Assembly: GCF_001411555.2 (NCBI RefSeq)
Contig: NC_049905.1
Coordinates: forward strand, 1,054,001 to 1,118,000
Direction: 5' to 3'
Source of the DNA: Juglans regia
Taxonomy: Eukaryota > Streptophyta > Magnoliopsida > Fagales > Juglandaceae
Length of the DNA: 64,000 bases
In this document: one piece after another, positions 1 to 12,618 of the stretch
How positions within the stretch are numbered: position 1 is the first letter of the stretch
Layout: each line of letters opens with the position of its first letter
Translations under genes and position numbers: made by a program
Notes under the pieces: model-generated
Database searches by the model: none
The model's input: only the letters and a program-made list of their open reading frames with translations
Told to the model about the DNA's origin: nothing

Positions 1-1
1 G

Positions 2-3000
2 CCGTCATCTCCGGTTGCAGACTTGGTGTTGACGAATGCGGTGATATTCACGAGCGATGACTCTCTCCCTTTTGCCGACTCCATGGCGGTTCGAAACGGC
101 AGGATTCTTCGCATTGGCAACTATTCCTTCGTTAAGGTCCTCCATTGTCAGCGTCATATAACTATTGGTCAAGCACATGTGAAGATGTAAATGCATGTTC
201 ATGTCTTGTGTTTTGAAGAAGCTAGAAGCACTTTGAAATTAGTTTATTCTTGATTTTGGAGAACTTAGTGATGATAATTTATATGTTCACGTTTTTTAAA
301 ATAAGACGGTTAGATAATATGATTGAGGTGGAGATTGTGTTTGAAAGAGTAGAAAAGGTGTATGTTATATGTTCACATTTTTTTTTTAAATTAAGCTTTA
401 TCTAATCAATTAGTTAGTTTTCACAAACAGATCACTACTATTCCACTAATATTCACAAACTAGTTAGTTTATCTAATCAATTAGTTAGTTTTCCATAAAA
501 AAAAACTCAAAAATTAAAAGAATTTCATATAAACTTAAAAAAAAATCTCACTTATTTTTTTCAAGAATTTTCTAACTTCTTGAGATTTTTGTGAACCATT
601 TGTTTGTGTTTGATGAGATATAGGGGTGGCCCATGCTGGGCAGTCTCCCAGTCTCTTTTTTGTTTTTCATTTTGGTGCACAGCTTATTATGCTATCTACT
701 TATTTATATTGATGTAACCGTTAGTTGTCTCATAAAATCGATTCCTAGATTGGTACTTGTAGGTTATACGAGTATCTAGTCTCATCACTAATTATATCAA
801 TACAGGAAGTGGCAGGATATGGGACTAAACACTTGCATCTCGGAGGAAAAGTTGTGGTTCCTGGATTTGTAGATTCCCATGTGCACTTGATTTTTGGTGG
901 ACTTCAGGTTTAGCAGAAGCCTCAACCTCTGAATTGATTCTGCTCCCAATTTATATGCTATATTTGTCCTTTCCCCCCTAACATTTCTGTGATGAATGGA
1001 CCAAGAAGAGATTTTCTATAATTAGAGTTTGTATTACTTCCAATGAATCTGAGTTTTCAGCTAGAGAACTAATTATAGGATGAATACCACTTTTGCTAAA
1101 TCAAAATTATCTTTAGATTATATGCTAAAACCATTTTTATTTTGATAGTTGTGTGTATGGGAATGCGCACATGTGTGTGAATAAGCCAGATTGTTGATGT
1201 ATCTATCGTTCATGTGACTAGGTGTGTGTTTGATAGACTTGGTTTATAGTTAAAATACTGTCAGGCACTCCATATTTTGCATTAGCAGACAACTCTAGCT
1301 TTAAGTTTAAACTCCTAATGGACAATAATATATGCCTTGCCTCTATAACCAATCAATACCATTGCCACTACTACTAAGTTACACACAAACATCTTTTTTT
1401 TTTTTTTTTTTTTGGTATAGTTAAGTTACACACAAACATCTATGGGACTTTAATTTATTATATCCTTCCTGAGGGCATTAGGAAGCAGAATTTCTGTCAT
1501 GTCTTTTAACTTAAAGAGATGTTATTAGATCAGAAATAGAAGTCTCAAAAGATGACTTTTTTTCCTCTATTTTTTTTTTTTCTTCCCCTGCCCCCATTGG
1601 TATTTGGGCTGCTACTTATAAAATTTTCTGCCATGTTTATCCCAAGATTTTAGTTTCTTTTGTGATATGATCTTTATTTCTACAAATGGGATCCAAATCT
1701 TTATGTTAAGCTGAAATTTCATGAGTAAAAAACAGATCATGCGGGTGGACCTGCGGGGTGTAAATCAGCAAGATGAGTTTGTGAGAAGGGTCAAGGAAGC
1801 AGCGATGAGTAATATTCCCCATCCTTAAGATTTCTGGAATTTTGACTAATGAGTATATAGTATTATGACATAAGCATGTAATTTTATTAGATTTTCTAAC
1901 TAGTGATGATTGAAGAGGGTTGTTGATTAATTTATTTTTCTTATGCCTTTTCAAGCTCATGCAGCTTTTCCAAATGTTAATGCTTGACCAAAAATTTCAG
2001 ATGCAAAAGAAGGTTCTTGGATTTTGGGCGGTGGATGGAATAATGATCTATGGGGAGGAGAGTTTCCAGTGGCGTCTTGGGTCGATCATATTACACCTTA
2101 CAATCCTGTAAGCAGTGACTTCATTTGTTTTGGCATCTAGGCTAAAAACTAACCACCAGAGTGATGTGGACCTACTTAAAGTATCTTTATACACAGGTTT
2201 GGTTGTCAAGGATGGATGGTCATATGGGCTTGGCTAATTCAGTGGCACTAAAGTTGTCTGGAATTAGTAATCTATCAGAAGATCCTGAAGGTGGAACTAT
2301 TATGAGAACTGCAAGTGGAGGTAATATCAGATATCATTCAATTGAGTAGAGATGCTTCTGACCTGCTCAAAGCTTCTGGTTTATTGAACTGGCATGTTGG
2401 CTATAACCTCAAGTTTTCTCTTACATATCAAGTTTTAAGTCTCTTGAAGCTCCCTTATTTTGTTTCCTTCCTTTAATGTTTTAATCTAGACTGCTACTTA
2501 TGCCACTCAAATAATTATGGTAATTGAATAAATGGCCAACCCCTGATGTTGTGCACCAATTAGTGTTGCATGTTCCTTTACCACTAAATTCTCCCTTGTT
2601 TGATTTCTTCTGCTTCACTACACTCAAATCTTATATGTGCCATGCAACTAATAAGGATAAAGGTCTTACTTATAAAAAAAAACTAATAAGGATAGAGGTC
2701 TTATAAATGCAATGTGTCGACTTATGGCTTAATGATGTATGTTACTTCAGTCGATCTCAAGATTTTTACATGTTTAAATACGTTGATACTGCTACAATAA
2801 ATAACTTGTGTTGTGTATTTAATTGTCATACAGAGCCTACTGGATTGCTGATTGATTCTGCTAGCGAACTTCTCCTACCTTGGATTCCCAAGGTCTCTGT
2901 AAATGAAAGGAGGGAAGCTTTCCGTAGAGCAAGCAATCTTGCCTTGATGAGGGGTGTGACAACAGTTGTTGATTTTGGGAGATATTTGCCTGGGGTGTCA

Positions 3001-6000
3001 CCGGAGCTTTCTTGGGAAGATTTTGCAGGTCTCAGTTAGAATCTCTTGGACTCATACGATAAAAATGGAGTCAAAGTCAAAATTACCAAAATTTTTATAG
3101 AATGTCATGCAATTTTTAAATAGCTTTATTTTGAATAATCGTTAAAAAAAATACCATGAAATGAAGCATTCAATAGATTAAGATCCATAAATTGATAAAT
3201 TGGAGTCAGAGAAAATAAAGTGATAATAAAAAGAACCATAAAAAAAAATATTAAAATCCATGGGACAACCAAATGCTCCCTTTAATCGATTGATGAATTT
3301 AATTTAGTCATGACAAGATAATTATGTGTTAGAATATAGGGGTAATATTGTACTTTTCTTTTTTAAGTAGTAATATAGAAACCAGCCAGTCTCTGCAGTT
3401 TTTTCTCATTCTCTTTTCTCAATGTATGGTTCCAGAATTTGTAAGCTGGTCTAATTCTATATTTTAACAATTAATATTCCAGGGATGTTTTCATATGCAA
3501 TAGTATATCATGATGATAATACCTTTTAACTGTCACGTGCTTTTTCCTTTTTTATAACTCTTACAGATGTATATCAATGGGCTGATGCTACTGGGAAGAT
3601 GATGATCAGGGTTTGCTTATTTTTCCCATTGGAAACATGGACACGTCTTCTTGTATGACTTTCGTATCATTGCTGGTTGGAAGAAGTGGTTCATTACTTA
3701 ATAATAGTTTCCAACGTTTTGCGTGCATGGCTGACAAACTGGTATAATGTGCTCTTTATACAAATGAGCTAGAAAACAGGCATCAGGAACAGTTTCAAAA
3801 CGCAAATATACTTTTCCCCTCTGGTTTAGCTCTGTTTATGCCAATGTCATTAGCATACATGGTTGTGGATTAATCAAGTTCAAAACTTTGGACTCTATTT
3901 CAAATTATTGTGGGCGACAGTGATTTCCAAGAGGTGTCAAAGTGGCTCTTCTGCCAAAAGATTCACCCTATCTGATGTTATGAGGGAAAAACTTTTATTA
4001 TGTTTTAGCATTATATTTATTTTCTAATGGTTCATGTGCTGTGTGTGTGCTTTCATTTTTCCATTAATTCTACCGTGGATGTTGTGGTGTTGCTGCTTTG
4101 GTTATTAAAAGTTAGAAAATTCTATTTTGTTACTTGATCAGTTGGATCTAGTGAAAGAAAATATTATTGTTTTGTTGTTCACAAGAAACATGATCCTTAA
4201 AAAATTATAAAAAAAAAAGGCAACATGATCCTTGTGAGATTTTTCCTCCTTTATCTTCCTAATGTAATTGTTACTTCAAAATTTTTATTTGTACTGTTTC
4301 TCACTAAGTTTTCTAATTCCCACTTAGGATCTAATTGGAAAAATGGGCCGCGTCATAAGCCAGTGGATTTACTTGGGTGGTGTAAAGGCTTTTGCTGATG
4401 GGTCTTTAGGTTCTAATAGCGCACTGTTTTATGAGGTGAGAACAGAAATGTGTTGGCATTCATAGACTTTTATTTATTGCAAGTCCATTTATGATTTCCA
4501 CTTCCATGTGTACTTGGACACGCCTTTTGTGTTGATTAATAAAAAGTTTTATCACATATAAAAAAGTGAATTTACTTCCATATGTTTTGTATTAATTTGG
4601 GAAGGGGGCTCTTGAAAATCCTGAGCTTGGGAGACAGAACTTAAGGGATATTGAGCATGGCTTGTAGCTTTTAGTTATCTTAGCTAGTTGTCCTGGATAT
4701 CAAACTAAAATGAATGTTGGGCATGGCTTGTTACTGACCAGACAAGCTAAGTTAGGTGACTTTAAGCCACTTCATCTGTATCAGTTACGAATTTTATATG
4801 AATTGATTTTTTTGTCGCTTATACACTAAGTTATTTATCTAAGATGTGCTCTTCTATGGTGTAGCCGTATGTTGATGAGCCTCACAATTATGGCCTGCAA
4901 GTGACAGCAATCGAAACTCTTTTCAACATGACTCTATCATCAGATAAATCAGGCCTACAGGTCTTTCCTTGTCTTGCAAAAACCACCATATATGTATTTG
5001 TAGTAATTGGCTTTACCTTCAGTTTCTTTCAGGTTGCTATTCATGCTATAGGTGATAGGGCAAACGACTTGATCCTGGATATGCATGAGTTAGTCGTTTC
5101 TACAAATGGAATGAGGGATCGAAGATTTAGGGTAAATTTTATGGCTTAAGACAAGAGAATTATCAACAATTTCAAATATGTTTTGTTGCAAATACTAAAA
5201 TGAAGTTCCTTTTGACAATTATTTTTTTCCACAACTGAAATAATACTTTCAGATTGAGCATGCCCAGCATTTGGCACCTGGGGCTACAGCTCGATTTGGT
5301 CGACTAGGGATTGTTGCTTCAGTACAGGTCTCTTGTTTCAACTGTCATTTAGGCTCTCTTGTTTATTTCTTATTACTGCGAGTGCTTGCTATTTTTTGTT
5401 TGGGTTAAAATTTCTGGATTAAGGTGCACATTTAGCAACGTTCTGTATATCTTGGTGAGTTTAGTTATTGGAATGTGTAGTTCCTTCTTTTAGTTGCTCT
5501 TGTGCTGAAATTTGGTTTTATCAGATATGCAGACAGTTCAAAGTGCATGCAAGTATCTTACAAGTCTTTAGAGGGCAAAATATAGAAAACAGAAAGAAAC
5601 AAGAAGCTTCCTTTGATTTTAAAGGCTTATCATTGTCCCAAAATTTAGTCGTTGCCAGATATTGTGTCATGCCGCTTTATAGTATGATATCTGTACCTTT
5701 GTTATATTTTCAGTCTTACATTCCTGGATGGAATCATCTCAAGTAGATCAATTCCTCTCTGCCAATTTTCCACACTTCACTGTGGCTTTTTGCTGCTCAA
5801 ATCAGAACTGTTCGACATAATAGATCACCTCTTGACCATATTACTGATATCCTACAATATTCTTTTCCACTTCTAATGAATTTGATTTAATGATTGCAAA
5901 TTTTGAACAGCCAGACCACTTGTTAGTTGATGCCAATTCTGCTACAAGAAAACTTGGTATAGACAGGGCTCAAAAGGGATCTTATCTGTTTCGGTCACTT

Positions 6001-6695
6001 TTAGCCAGCAATGTGCAGTTGGCATTTGGTTCTGACTGGCCTGTAAGTATTATGACGCCCATTCAAATTAATGGATATTATGCTTACGGTACTCTAAATT
6101 TTTTCTTAAATTACATAGTAATAAGTGAATTACTCCCTAAATAATTAGGTCAGTGCCGTTGTTTCAGGTTGTAGATATTAATCCTTTAGGTGGGGTCAGA
6201 ACAGCTATGAAGAGAATACCTCCTGCTTGGAATGATGCTTGGATTCCATCAGAGTGCCTTACACTGAATGATGCATTAAAGGCGTAAGCAATATTGAAAT
6301 ATCTGATCCTTCGAATATTTTCAGCTTCTTCATGATATACAATACTTGTTTGTTGATGTGTGTTTTGTCGTTTTAGTTTAGTTTTTTTTCTTCCCAGCTG
6401 ATCAGTGTCCTTTTTCACATATTTCAAAGAGAGTACATGAGACTTGCATGCCCCCGCCTTATATCTAGCATTACTAATCATGTTTTGACATGAAAATCTT
6501 ACGCTATTACGGTGTGGCAGGTACACAATTTCAGCTGCTCGTGCATGCTTTCTTGACAAGGAGTTGGGATCTTTATCTCCTGGGAAACTCGCAGATTTTG
6601 TCATACTATCTACTGGTTCGTGGGATGACTTCGCAGCAGAAGGATCTGCATCTGTTGAGGCAACGTATGTTGCTGGGCTACAGGCGTATCCTTAG
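2..6695 (+). CDS. LAF3: LAF3-like amidohydrolase (YtcJ family), 5'-partial
   Basis: Fourteen exons join in one frame to about 540 residues: 2-136, 806-907, 1736-1808, 2001-2107, 2197-2320, 2834-3028, 3567-3652, 4328-4435, 4865-4960, 5033-5131, 5253-5327, 5911-6042, 6168-6283 and 6521-6695 (stop). All introns are GT-AG and phases agree throughout. The product matches the amidohydrolase-3 family of Arabidopsis LAF3 (LONG AFTER FAR-RED 3), implicated in phytochrome A signalling; its substrate is not known to me. Metal-site motifs are visible: GFVDSHVHL in exon 2 (HxH), [11 protein letters not shown] in exon 10, IEHAQHL in exon 11 and GSDWP at the end of exon 12 (catalytic Asp). The first exon is cut by the window edge, so the start codon and any N-terminal membrane or signal segment lie upstream. 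No frameshift or stop interrupts the model, so it looks functional. Confidence 0.93.
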
Positions 6696-7200
6696 GTTGG
6701 AAAAGGACCGATTCATTGCTTTCCGGCCACTTCTAGTCCACATGAATCGCCGAAAAGGTACACTCCGGTTGTCGATTTTCAAGATACAACAAGAATTGAC
6801 GCCTAGTTTTTTTCCGGAGACACGCACCTCATCTTGTATCTTCAATTGTAATATTAATATGAACTTGCTTGACTAGAAAAAAGAGTAAACTCTATATGTC
6901 TAGCAAAAACACAACTCCTGGACACAAAGAATACCAGACTATATTACTTAAGGTTCAAAGATGTTGAAAGGTGATCTTCTCATGAAGTCCAAACTCCTTA
7001 TCCTTAGAACTTCAAACTCGAGAGTTATTAATTAACAATGAAGAAACCCTATGAAAGTGGCCCATCAGTGAAGCACACCACCTTCACCTTCTCAGGTAGG
7101 GCTCAACCCTAAATATTAGACATTCCTAGTACTTAAATGCACCCCAAAACAAATAATTTCCAACTCTACATCTATAAGAGTCACCGAACCTAAACATTCA
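6696..7200 (+). other. 3' flank of the LAF3-like gene
   Basis: AT-rich sequence directly after the stop codon, presumably containing the 3' UTR. I see no second gene here and did not locate a convincing poly(A) signal. Confidence 0.4.
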
Positions 7201-7953
7201 GCACTTGTCTGGTGGTCTCTCACAGCCTACGAGGTTAGATTGTGGGAACAATAAATACAACTATAAATACAGCAACAGAATCAAATACATGGTAATAGTC
7301 TCACAGCTTGGTCCTAATTTGATCAGAGTTGTTTCCTGTAAAACTGGTAAACCTGAGTTAAGGTACTTAAAAAAAAGATCAATTTTATTTTATTTTTTTA
7401 TTATTTCTTCGAAAAACTTATCAAATAATTTTTCCTTCATCTTTTTATTATAAGTTGTTAGTAAAACCATATCAACACCAACAATTTTTATAAAAATATG
7501 TCATGTCGTTTATACATAAACAAAAATAAAAATGTCAAAAAACATTTGAACAATAACAAATAATAAATTTTGAAAATAAATAAAATATTTTTAAAAGAAT
7601 TAAAGAGAGAGAGAGGCTACCACTCCCCACCTACACCGCAATGCAAGGGGCGGTGCAGGGTCCACTACCACCCCCTCCCTCCAAGGAGGTAGTAGGGGGT
7701 TGTCCAAGCTAAGCTAAATTATAAGAATTATTTTACCTATCAATTAAAAAAAATAGTACAAGTTAAAAGCAATGCAATTAATATTAGGGTAATAATAAGT
7801 ACTTAATCATCGGCCCCAAATATGTTAAAAATAAAATATAAAACCAAACCCATTTAGATGCCTACCCTAGGCTATATCCTTATTCCTATGGACATGTAGA
7901 CGGACTATTGGGACACTAACCTTAAACTGGAGAATTTTTTATTTTTTATTTTT

Positions 7954-8630
7954 GGAAGTATCCTATCCAATACAGTCAGAAAAGAAGTTAAAAACCATTT
8001 TTTCCTAGTCCAATTTAAATGAGAATAACACTATTACATCCTAAAAGAAGAAAACCCCACAACCTTAAATGATCAAACATGGGGAAGGAATATCGGAAAA
8101 ATGTTATTTTGTCTATTCAATTTGTTCTCTTATTTTGATATTTCATGTATTTTTTATTTTTTATTTTTTTTTACTTAATAGTTAAGGAAATGACTATTAA
8201 TGTATTGATATTTTTTTATATTTTTTTAAAAATGTTTTAAAATAATAAAAAAATACAAATAAAAAATACAAATGTCAATTTAACCTAACGGTCACTTAGA
8301 TCGGTACTACTCAAGCAGCAGAATAGTACTGTTCATGCATGCTGATGCTATATTCTTCGAACGCCAATCCAAAAGTATCCTATCCTATTCAGCCACAAAA
8401 AGAAGTTAAAAGAACCATTTTTTCTTGGTTGAATTTAAATGAGAATAACACTATTACCTCCCAAGAAAAAACCCACAACCATAGATGATCAAACATGGAA
8501 AGGCATCAATGCATGCTATCTTCTATGAACGCCAGCCCAGAAGTATATATCCTATACAACCGGAAAAAGAGTTAAAGAACCCTCAAACGTGGGCGGCATC
8601 AATGCATGCTATCTTCTTCCAACGCCACCA
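7954..8630. repeat. Three diverged copies of a local ~135-170 bp repeat
   Basis: A unit starting 'aagtatcctatc' and running through 'gagaataacactatta' to 'gatcaaacatgg' occurs at about 7954-8088 and 8372-8502. A third, internally deleted copy lies at about 8540-8596. The connecting segment 'gcatgctatcttct...aacgccacc' also repeats, at about 8333-8370, 8503-8539 and 8597-8630. About 240 bp of unrelated AT-rich sequence separates units one and two. This looks like old tandem duplication followed by insertion and deletion. Confidence 0.75.
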
Positions 8631-8882
8631 ACCCCAAATAAACCTTCCAACATAATATTAATGTTTTTTAATGACAGTAAAAGATCATGTTTTCATAATA
8701 TATGACTAAATTTGCAAAAATGTCAACTAAACTTAATAATATTGCTGCCAGTAAGGTTGTTTTGGCGCGAAGGTCAACATCAATCCAGTTGGCTAAAGTG
8801 TTTAACTGGTTCAATGAGATGCATAGGGCAGCTATAGCCTATAGGGCAAGGCAATGCTAGTGTATAATAATACAATATATAT

Positions 8883-9064
8883 GATGCTACATCCACCGAG
8901 AGTGGCCACCAAATGTGTATTTTTTTAAAAAAATAAAAAAAATTAAATATTTTTTAAACTAATTAAACATTTTAGAAAAAAGAAAAAATAACACAAACTC
9001 ATTAATTAAGTTAAAAAAAAAATCGGGGACCACTCTCGGTGACCACTATTGATGGGAGTAGCAT
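8883..9064. mobile_element. MITE with subterminal inverted repeats (family A)
   Basis: The left end 'gatgctacatccaccgagag' is repeated in inverse orientation near the right end, where 'cactctcggtgacc' and 'agtagcat' occur. The arms flank an AT-rich core of about 120 bp. No coding capacity. A related but more diverged element starts near 18525. Confidence 0.6.
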
Positions 9065-10166
9065 TATTCTATACAATATATAGGGCCTGATCATGCACGA
9101 AAACTTAATGACTCATAATGGTTTGTTGGTTGGTAATGTTAATTATAAAATTATGAATATAAGTTTTTAAATAAGTAATGATTTCCCATGAAATTTTAAA
9201 CTTAAATATTGACATTACATGACTTCATTATGTTAAGTAAATCTACTTATATTGAGAATGAATTTGGCCCACATAAAGGAGGGAAGGTATTAAGAATATA
9301 AATAATTTAATTTTTTTACTTTTATCAATTTAACTTTTTTATTACAAAAATAAATAAAAAAATATCTTACACCGTTTGGTGTACGAAATCACTTGCAATA
9401 AGATTTTTTGATAAGAAAATCTTTTCACAATATTTTGCTCACTGACTGAGAAAAAAAAAATTGAAAAACAAATATATGAAGAAGGACATGATACTACGTT
9501 GGTCTATTCATACTCATTAACCAATACTAGAGTTATCAAAATACCGTAGTAAAGTCTCACATTTACTAGAAACAATAATTCAAATTAATAAATTACTGAT
9601 TAATTAATAAATTACTGAGAACCTTTGGCTGAAAGAAATTAGCTGGAAGATTGCGTAACTGTAATCTGATCTAAAAAATAGTGTAAAAAAATAAATAGTT
9701 ATATACAATTTTAAGATATTCAAATTTCGTACAATCTCTTTAAAAAAATTAGAATACATTAAGAAAATTTTATTTTTTCTCGTGTTTGAAATTTTTTATA
9801 AAGAATGCGTTAAACTTATACACTCTTAATCTATATAAATTATTTTTCAAAAACACGTATTAACATAAACTAGAAGCACCCTGCAGACATGAAATAACGA
9901 GTTAAACCGCAGCTATTTTCAGTATTACCATAGAACCCGGGCCATCATCATTCTTCTACCAAGCCAAGCCATGCTTCAAGTTTCTATACTTGCAGCAGTT
10001 CATGGTAAAAAAATAATGATTTCTATAGTTGTTCTTATATTATTTTGTTTTGAAAAGGTTGAAACTTCGGTGGAACAGTGTAGTACTCCTAGCAGCTTTG
10101 AAAAGAAAAGAGAGTAGTACTCCTAGCAGTTGCAGCAGCCTCACCATCAAAGCCTCTATAATAATT

Positions 10167-10170
<4 letters not shown>

Positions 10171-10199
<29 letters not shown>
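10171..10199 (+). repeat. CT microsatellite upstream of the LRP1-like start codon
   Basis: An uninterrupted (CT)n run about 210 bp before the ATG of the LRP1-like gene, probably in the 5' UTR or core promoter. Pyrimidine tracts of this kind are common near plant transcription starts; a regulatory role here is inference. Confidence 0.7.
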
Positions 10200-10201
<2 letters not shown>

Positions 10202-10409
10202 TAGGTACTTCGGTTTCTCAAAGATAAATACATCAAGAGCACTCGCATCTCAGATCACATTCTGATTCCTAATTGGAAACAAATCTTCTTTAGCTTTGAA
10301 GTCCCATCCTCCCCCACTTTCCTTTTGGTGTTCGTTTGAAAAATTCGGATCAAGTATTTTCAGTCACATTCACCAAAAATATAATTTGTCTATCACTACC
10401 ACTTTGCAT

Positions 10410-11612
10410 ATGGCCATGTTGGGCCTCGGAGACCTTGTTCTTATTGCTCCAACCACTTCCACGCAACAACAAAACCAATACATATCCGCTGATCACCACT
10501 CTAATCTTTCTATACCTTCCTCAGCCGCCCTTGGTTTAGGCTTCGGTATTTTCCCGCTTTTAACTACCACTCCCTGCATCACAGCCCCAAATTCGAATAA
10601 CCCCAATTATTGGAGTCTAGAGAAAGGCCAAGAACTGAGTTTCTCAAACAACTTCGTAAATGGTTGTTCTGAGCTAATGGTAACGAGTATTGAGAGTGGT
10701 ATGAGGGTTTGCAGGGACTGTGGGAACAAGGCTAAGAAGGATTGTAGTTATAGGATGTGTAGGACTTGCTGTAAGAGCCGTGGTTATGATTGTGCTACAC
10801 ACGTGAGGAGCACTTGGGTACCGGCAGCTCGGCGGCGAGAGCGGGGGGTGTCGATGGTGGGCGGTGACGAGGGTGATGGTTCTTCTGGGTCGTCTTCTGG
10901 AGTTAAAAGGCCAAGAATTGAGGTGTTACCTCCTGCTATTACCATATCTCATGCTTCAACATGTAATCCTACCACTCAAAGGAGTACTGGTATTAGCTCT
11001 AGCCACCAAGGTTCTCTCTCTCTCTCTCTCTCCCTCTCTCCCTCCCTCCCTCTGGTTGTTACAAAGCTCTGTGGTGATGGAATGCTGCAAATAACTTGGG
11101 TTTTAAGAGTTATAGATTTTGAGTCTGAAAATGATTGTATAATGAAATTGAGAGACAACTGATTTGGTTTTATTGAACAAAAAGTTGCAAGCTTTAAACA
11201 AAAGACTTGGTTTTGTTGAACTATAGATTTAGAGTTTCTCTCTTTCTCAATGATCCGCGTTTCTTGGTGGCTGATTTAGGGAATTGAGGCATTTGACTAA
11301 CTTGGGTTTTGTTAAACCACAGATGCAAGTTTTAAGCATTCCTTACCGCGCCAAGTCCACGCAAAGGCGGTATTCAGGTGTCACAGAGTAGTCACTGCAG
11401 TTGGTAAAGGTGAAGCGGAATGTGTCTACCAGGCTACAGTGAGTATAAGCGGCCATCTGTTCAAAGGGTTTCTCTATGATCAAGGTGTTGAAGATAAAAA
11501 CTCCTTCGCATGTATTTCACAAATGCAATTGGAAAGTAGTATTGGAGGAAGGAATGGGAAGTCTTCTTCAATTGTGTCTCCATCAAATGCGCGTCCAGGT
11601 TCTGCCAACTGA
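10410..11612 (+). CDS. LRP1: SHI/STY/LRP1-type zinc-finger transcription factor
   Basis: Two exons, 10410-11010 and 11323-11612, give 296 residues; the intron is GT-AG and splits a codon after its first base. SHI-related proteins are plant nuclear transcription factors that activate auxin-biosynthesis genes and shape roots, leaves and gynoecia. The signature RING-like zinc finger sits at about residues 98-145 ([12 protein letters not shown], then [14 protein letters not shown] and [16 protein letters not shown]). Exon 2 encodes the second family domain, here [15 protein letters not shown] rather than the usual IGGH form. The N-terminus [14 protein letters not shown] resembles the LRP1 branch more than SHI or STY1, so I chose the ATG at 10410, although the frame is open upstream. 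The C-terminus is short for the family. A copia retrotransposon begins 140 bp after the stop. Confidence 0.9.
11011..11322 (+). other. Intron of the LRP1-like gene with CT tract at the donor
   Basis: The 312-bp intron opens with GT followed at once by about 40 bp of CT and CCCT repeats (about 11013-11052). If the donor is not used, the frame stays open for about 50 further codons to a stop at about 11160. Confidence 0.7.
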
Positions 11613-11752
11613 AGATTGCTCGGTAGTAAGGCCTCAGACACCCGATAACCAAGTTGTTTTTGTTGTCTTGGCCCAAAATCAGTCTTAATATGTTGCAATT
11701 GTATTATATTAGGACTGATAATCCATTCTTTTCACAAAATGTCGCTACTTTA

Positions 11753-11931
11753 TGTTATAGAGGCACATTTTCAGAGTTCTATATCATTGTATTGCATGAG
11801 TATCATTTTATACACACGGCAATGGAATATTTCTATTACAAATATAAAATAATAAAGAGAATAAGTTCTCTTCTAGAATATACTAATGTGATTCTGGTGA
11901 AATATTCACAACAGAATGGTCCATGCTAATA
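11753..11931 (-). repeat. 3' LTR of the copia element
   Basis: Begins TGTTAT and ends CTAATA on the + strand, an imperfect terminal inverted repeat. It pairs with 16796-16978 along its whole length, lacking a 4-bp 'taag' present in the other copy. It starts 140 bp after the LRP1-like stop codon and may lie in or near that transcript's 3' end. Confidence 0.88.
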
Positions 11932-12526
11932 TGCCCCCTCGAGTCCAATGGGATGTCACCAATAATGAGACTCGAACGAAAACTGGAGAACTTGTTCGAA
12001 ACTAGTGGCTTTGTAAATACATAAGTAATCTGATCATTTAAGCTACAAAATGAGACATTCAGGATCTTAGCAACAACTCTATCTCTTACAAAATGGTAGT
12101 CAATGTCCATGTATTTGGCTCTTGAGTGGTAGAAGTAGCCTCAATATTGTCACACCACAAGATAAGAGGCTTGGGTAAGAAAATTCCTAACTCACGAAGC
12201 ATGGTTTGGAGCCAAATTAATTCAGCAGCTGTGGAGACAAGAGCTTTATATTCAGCTTATATGCTTGATTTGGCCACTATCTTTTATTTCTTAGAACTCC
12301 ATGATATAAGATGATTACCTAAGAACACACAGAAACCACCAGTCGATCGTCTGTCATTTGGGTAGCCAGCCCAATCTGCATCCAAATAAGTTTGAAGAGT
12401 AAAAGATGATGAGAATTTAAAGACCAAACCATAATTGATTGTGGACTTAAGATACCATAGAATCCTTTTAACAGCAGACCAATGGGAGAGTTTAGGACAG
12501 TGCATAAATTGACATACTTTATTCAC
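11932..12526 (-). pseudogene. copia RNase H region, broken
   Basis: The - strand encodes typical copia RNase H and post-RT sequence in fragments. One block carries YLDADWAGYPNDRRSTGG and continues to LGNHLISWSSKK (12284-12526). A second, in another frame, has DYHFVRDRV and YVFTKPL (11883-12110). In intact elements these belong to one continuous pol polyprotein, so frameshifts or stops separate them here. Confidence 0.85.
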
Positions 12527-12618
12527 TACAAAAAGTCAGGTCTTGTAAAGGATAAATATTTTAACCCACCAACAATACTCCTGAAGAGTGTATTGTCTTC
12601 AAATGAAGGAGAATCAAA

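Larger units (their letters stand above)
7201..10409. other. AT-rich intergenic spacer with local repeats
   Basis: Spacer between the LAF3-like and LRP1-like genes. It holds a three-unit diverged repeat at about 7954-8630 and an inverted-repeat MITE at 8883-9064. A C/G-rich patch at about 7610-7700, beginning with a short GA run, interrupts the AT-rich background. The last few hundred bases should contain the LRP1-like promoter and 5' UTR. No open frame longer than about 80 codons looks coding. Confidence 0.6.

Noticed and set aside
6164..6604. 146-codon - strand open frame at the 3' end of the LAF3-like gene
   Set aside because: It overlaps two confirmed exons and their intron in antisense; composition is not protein-like across the intron.
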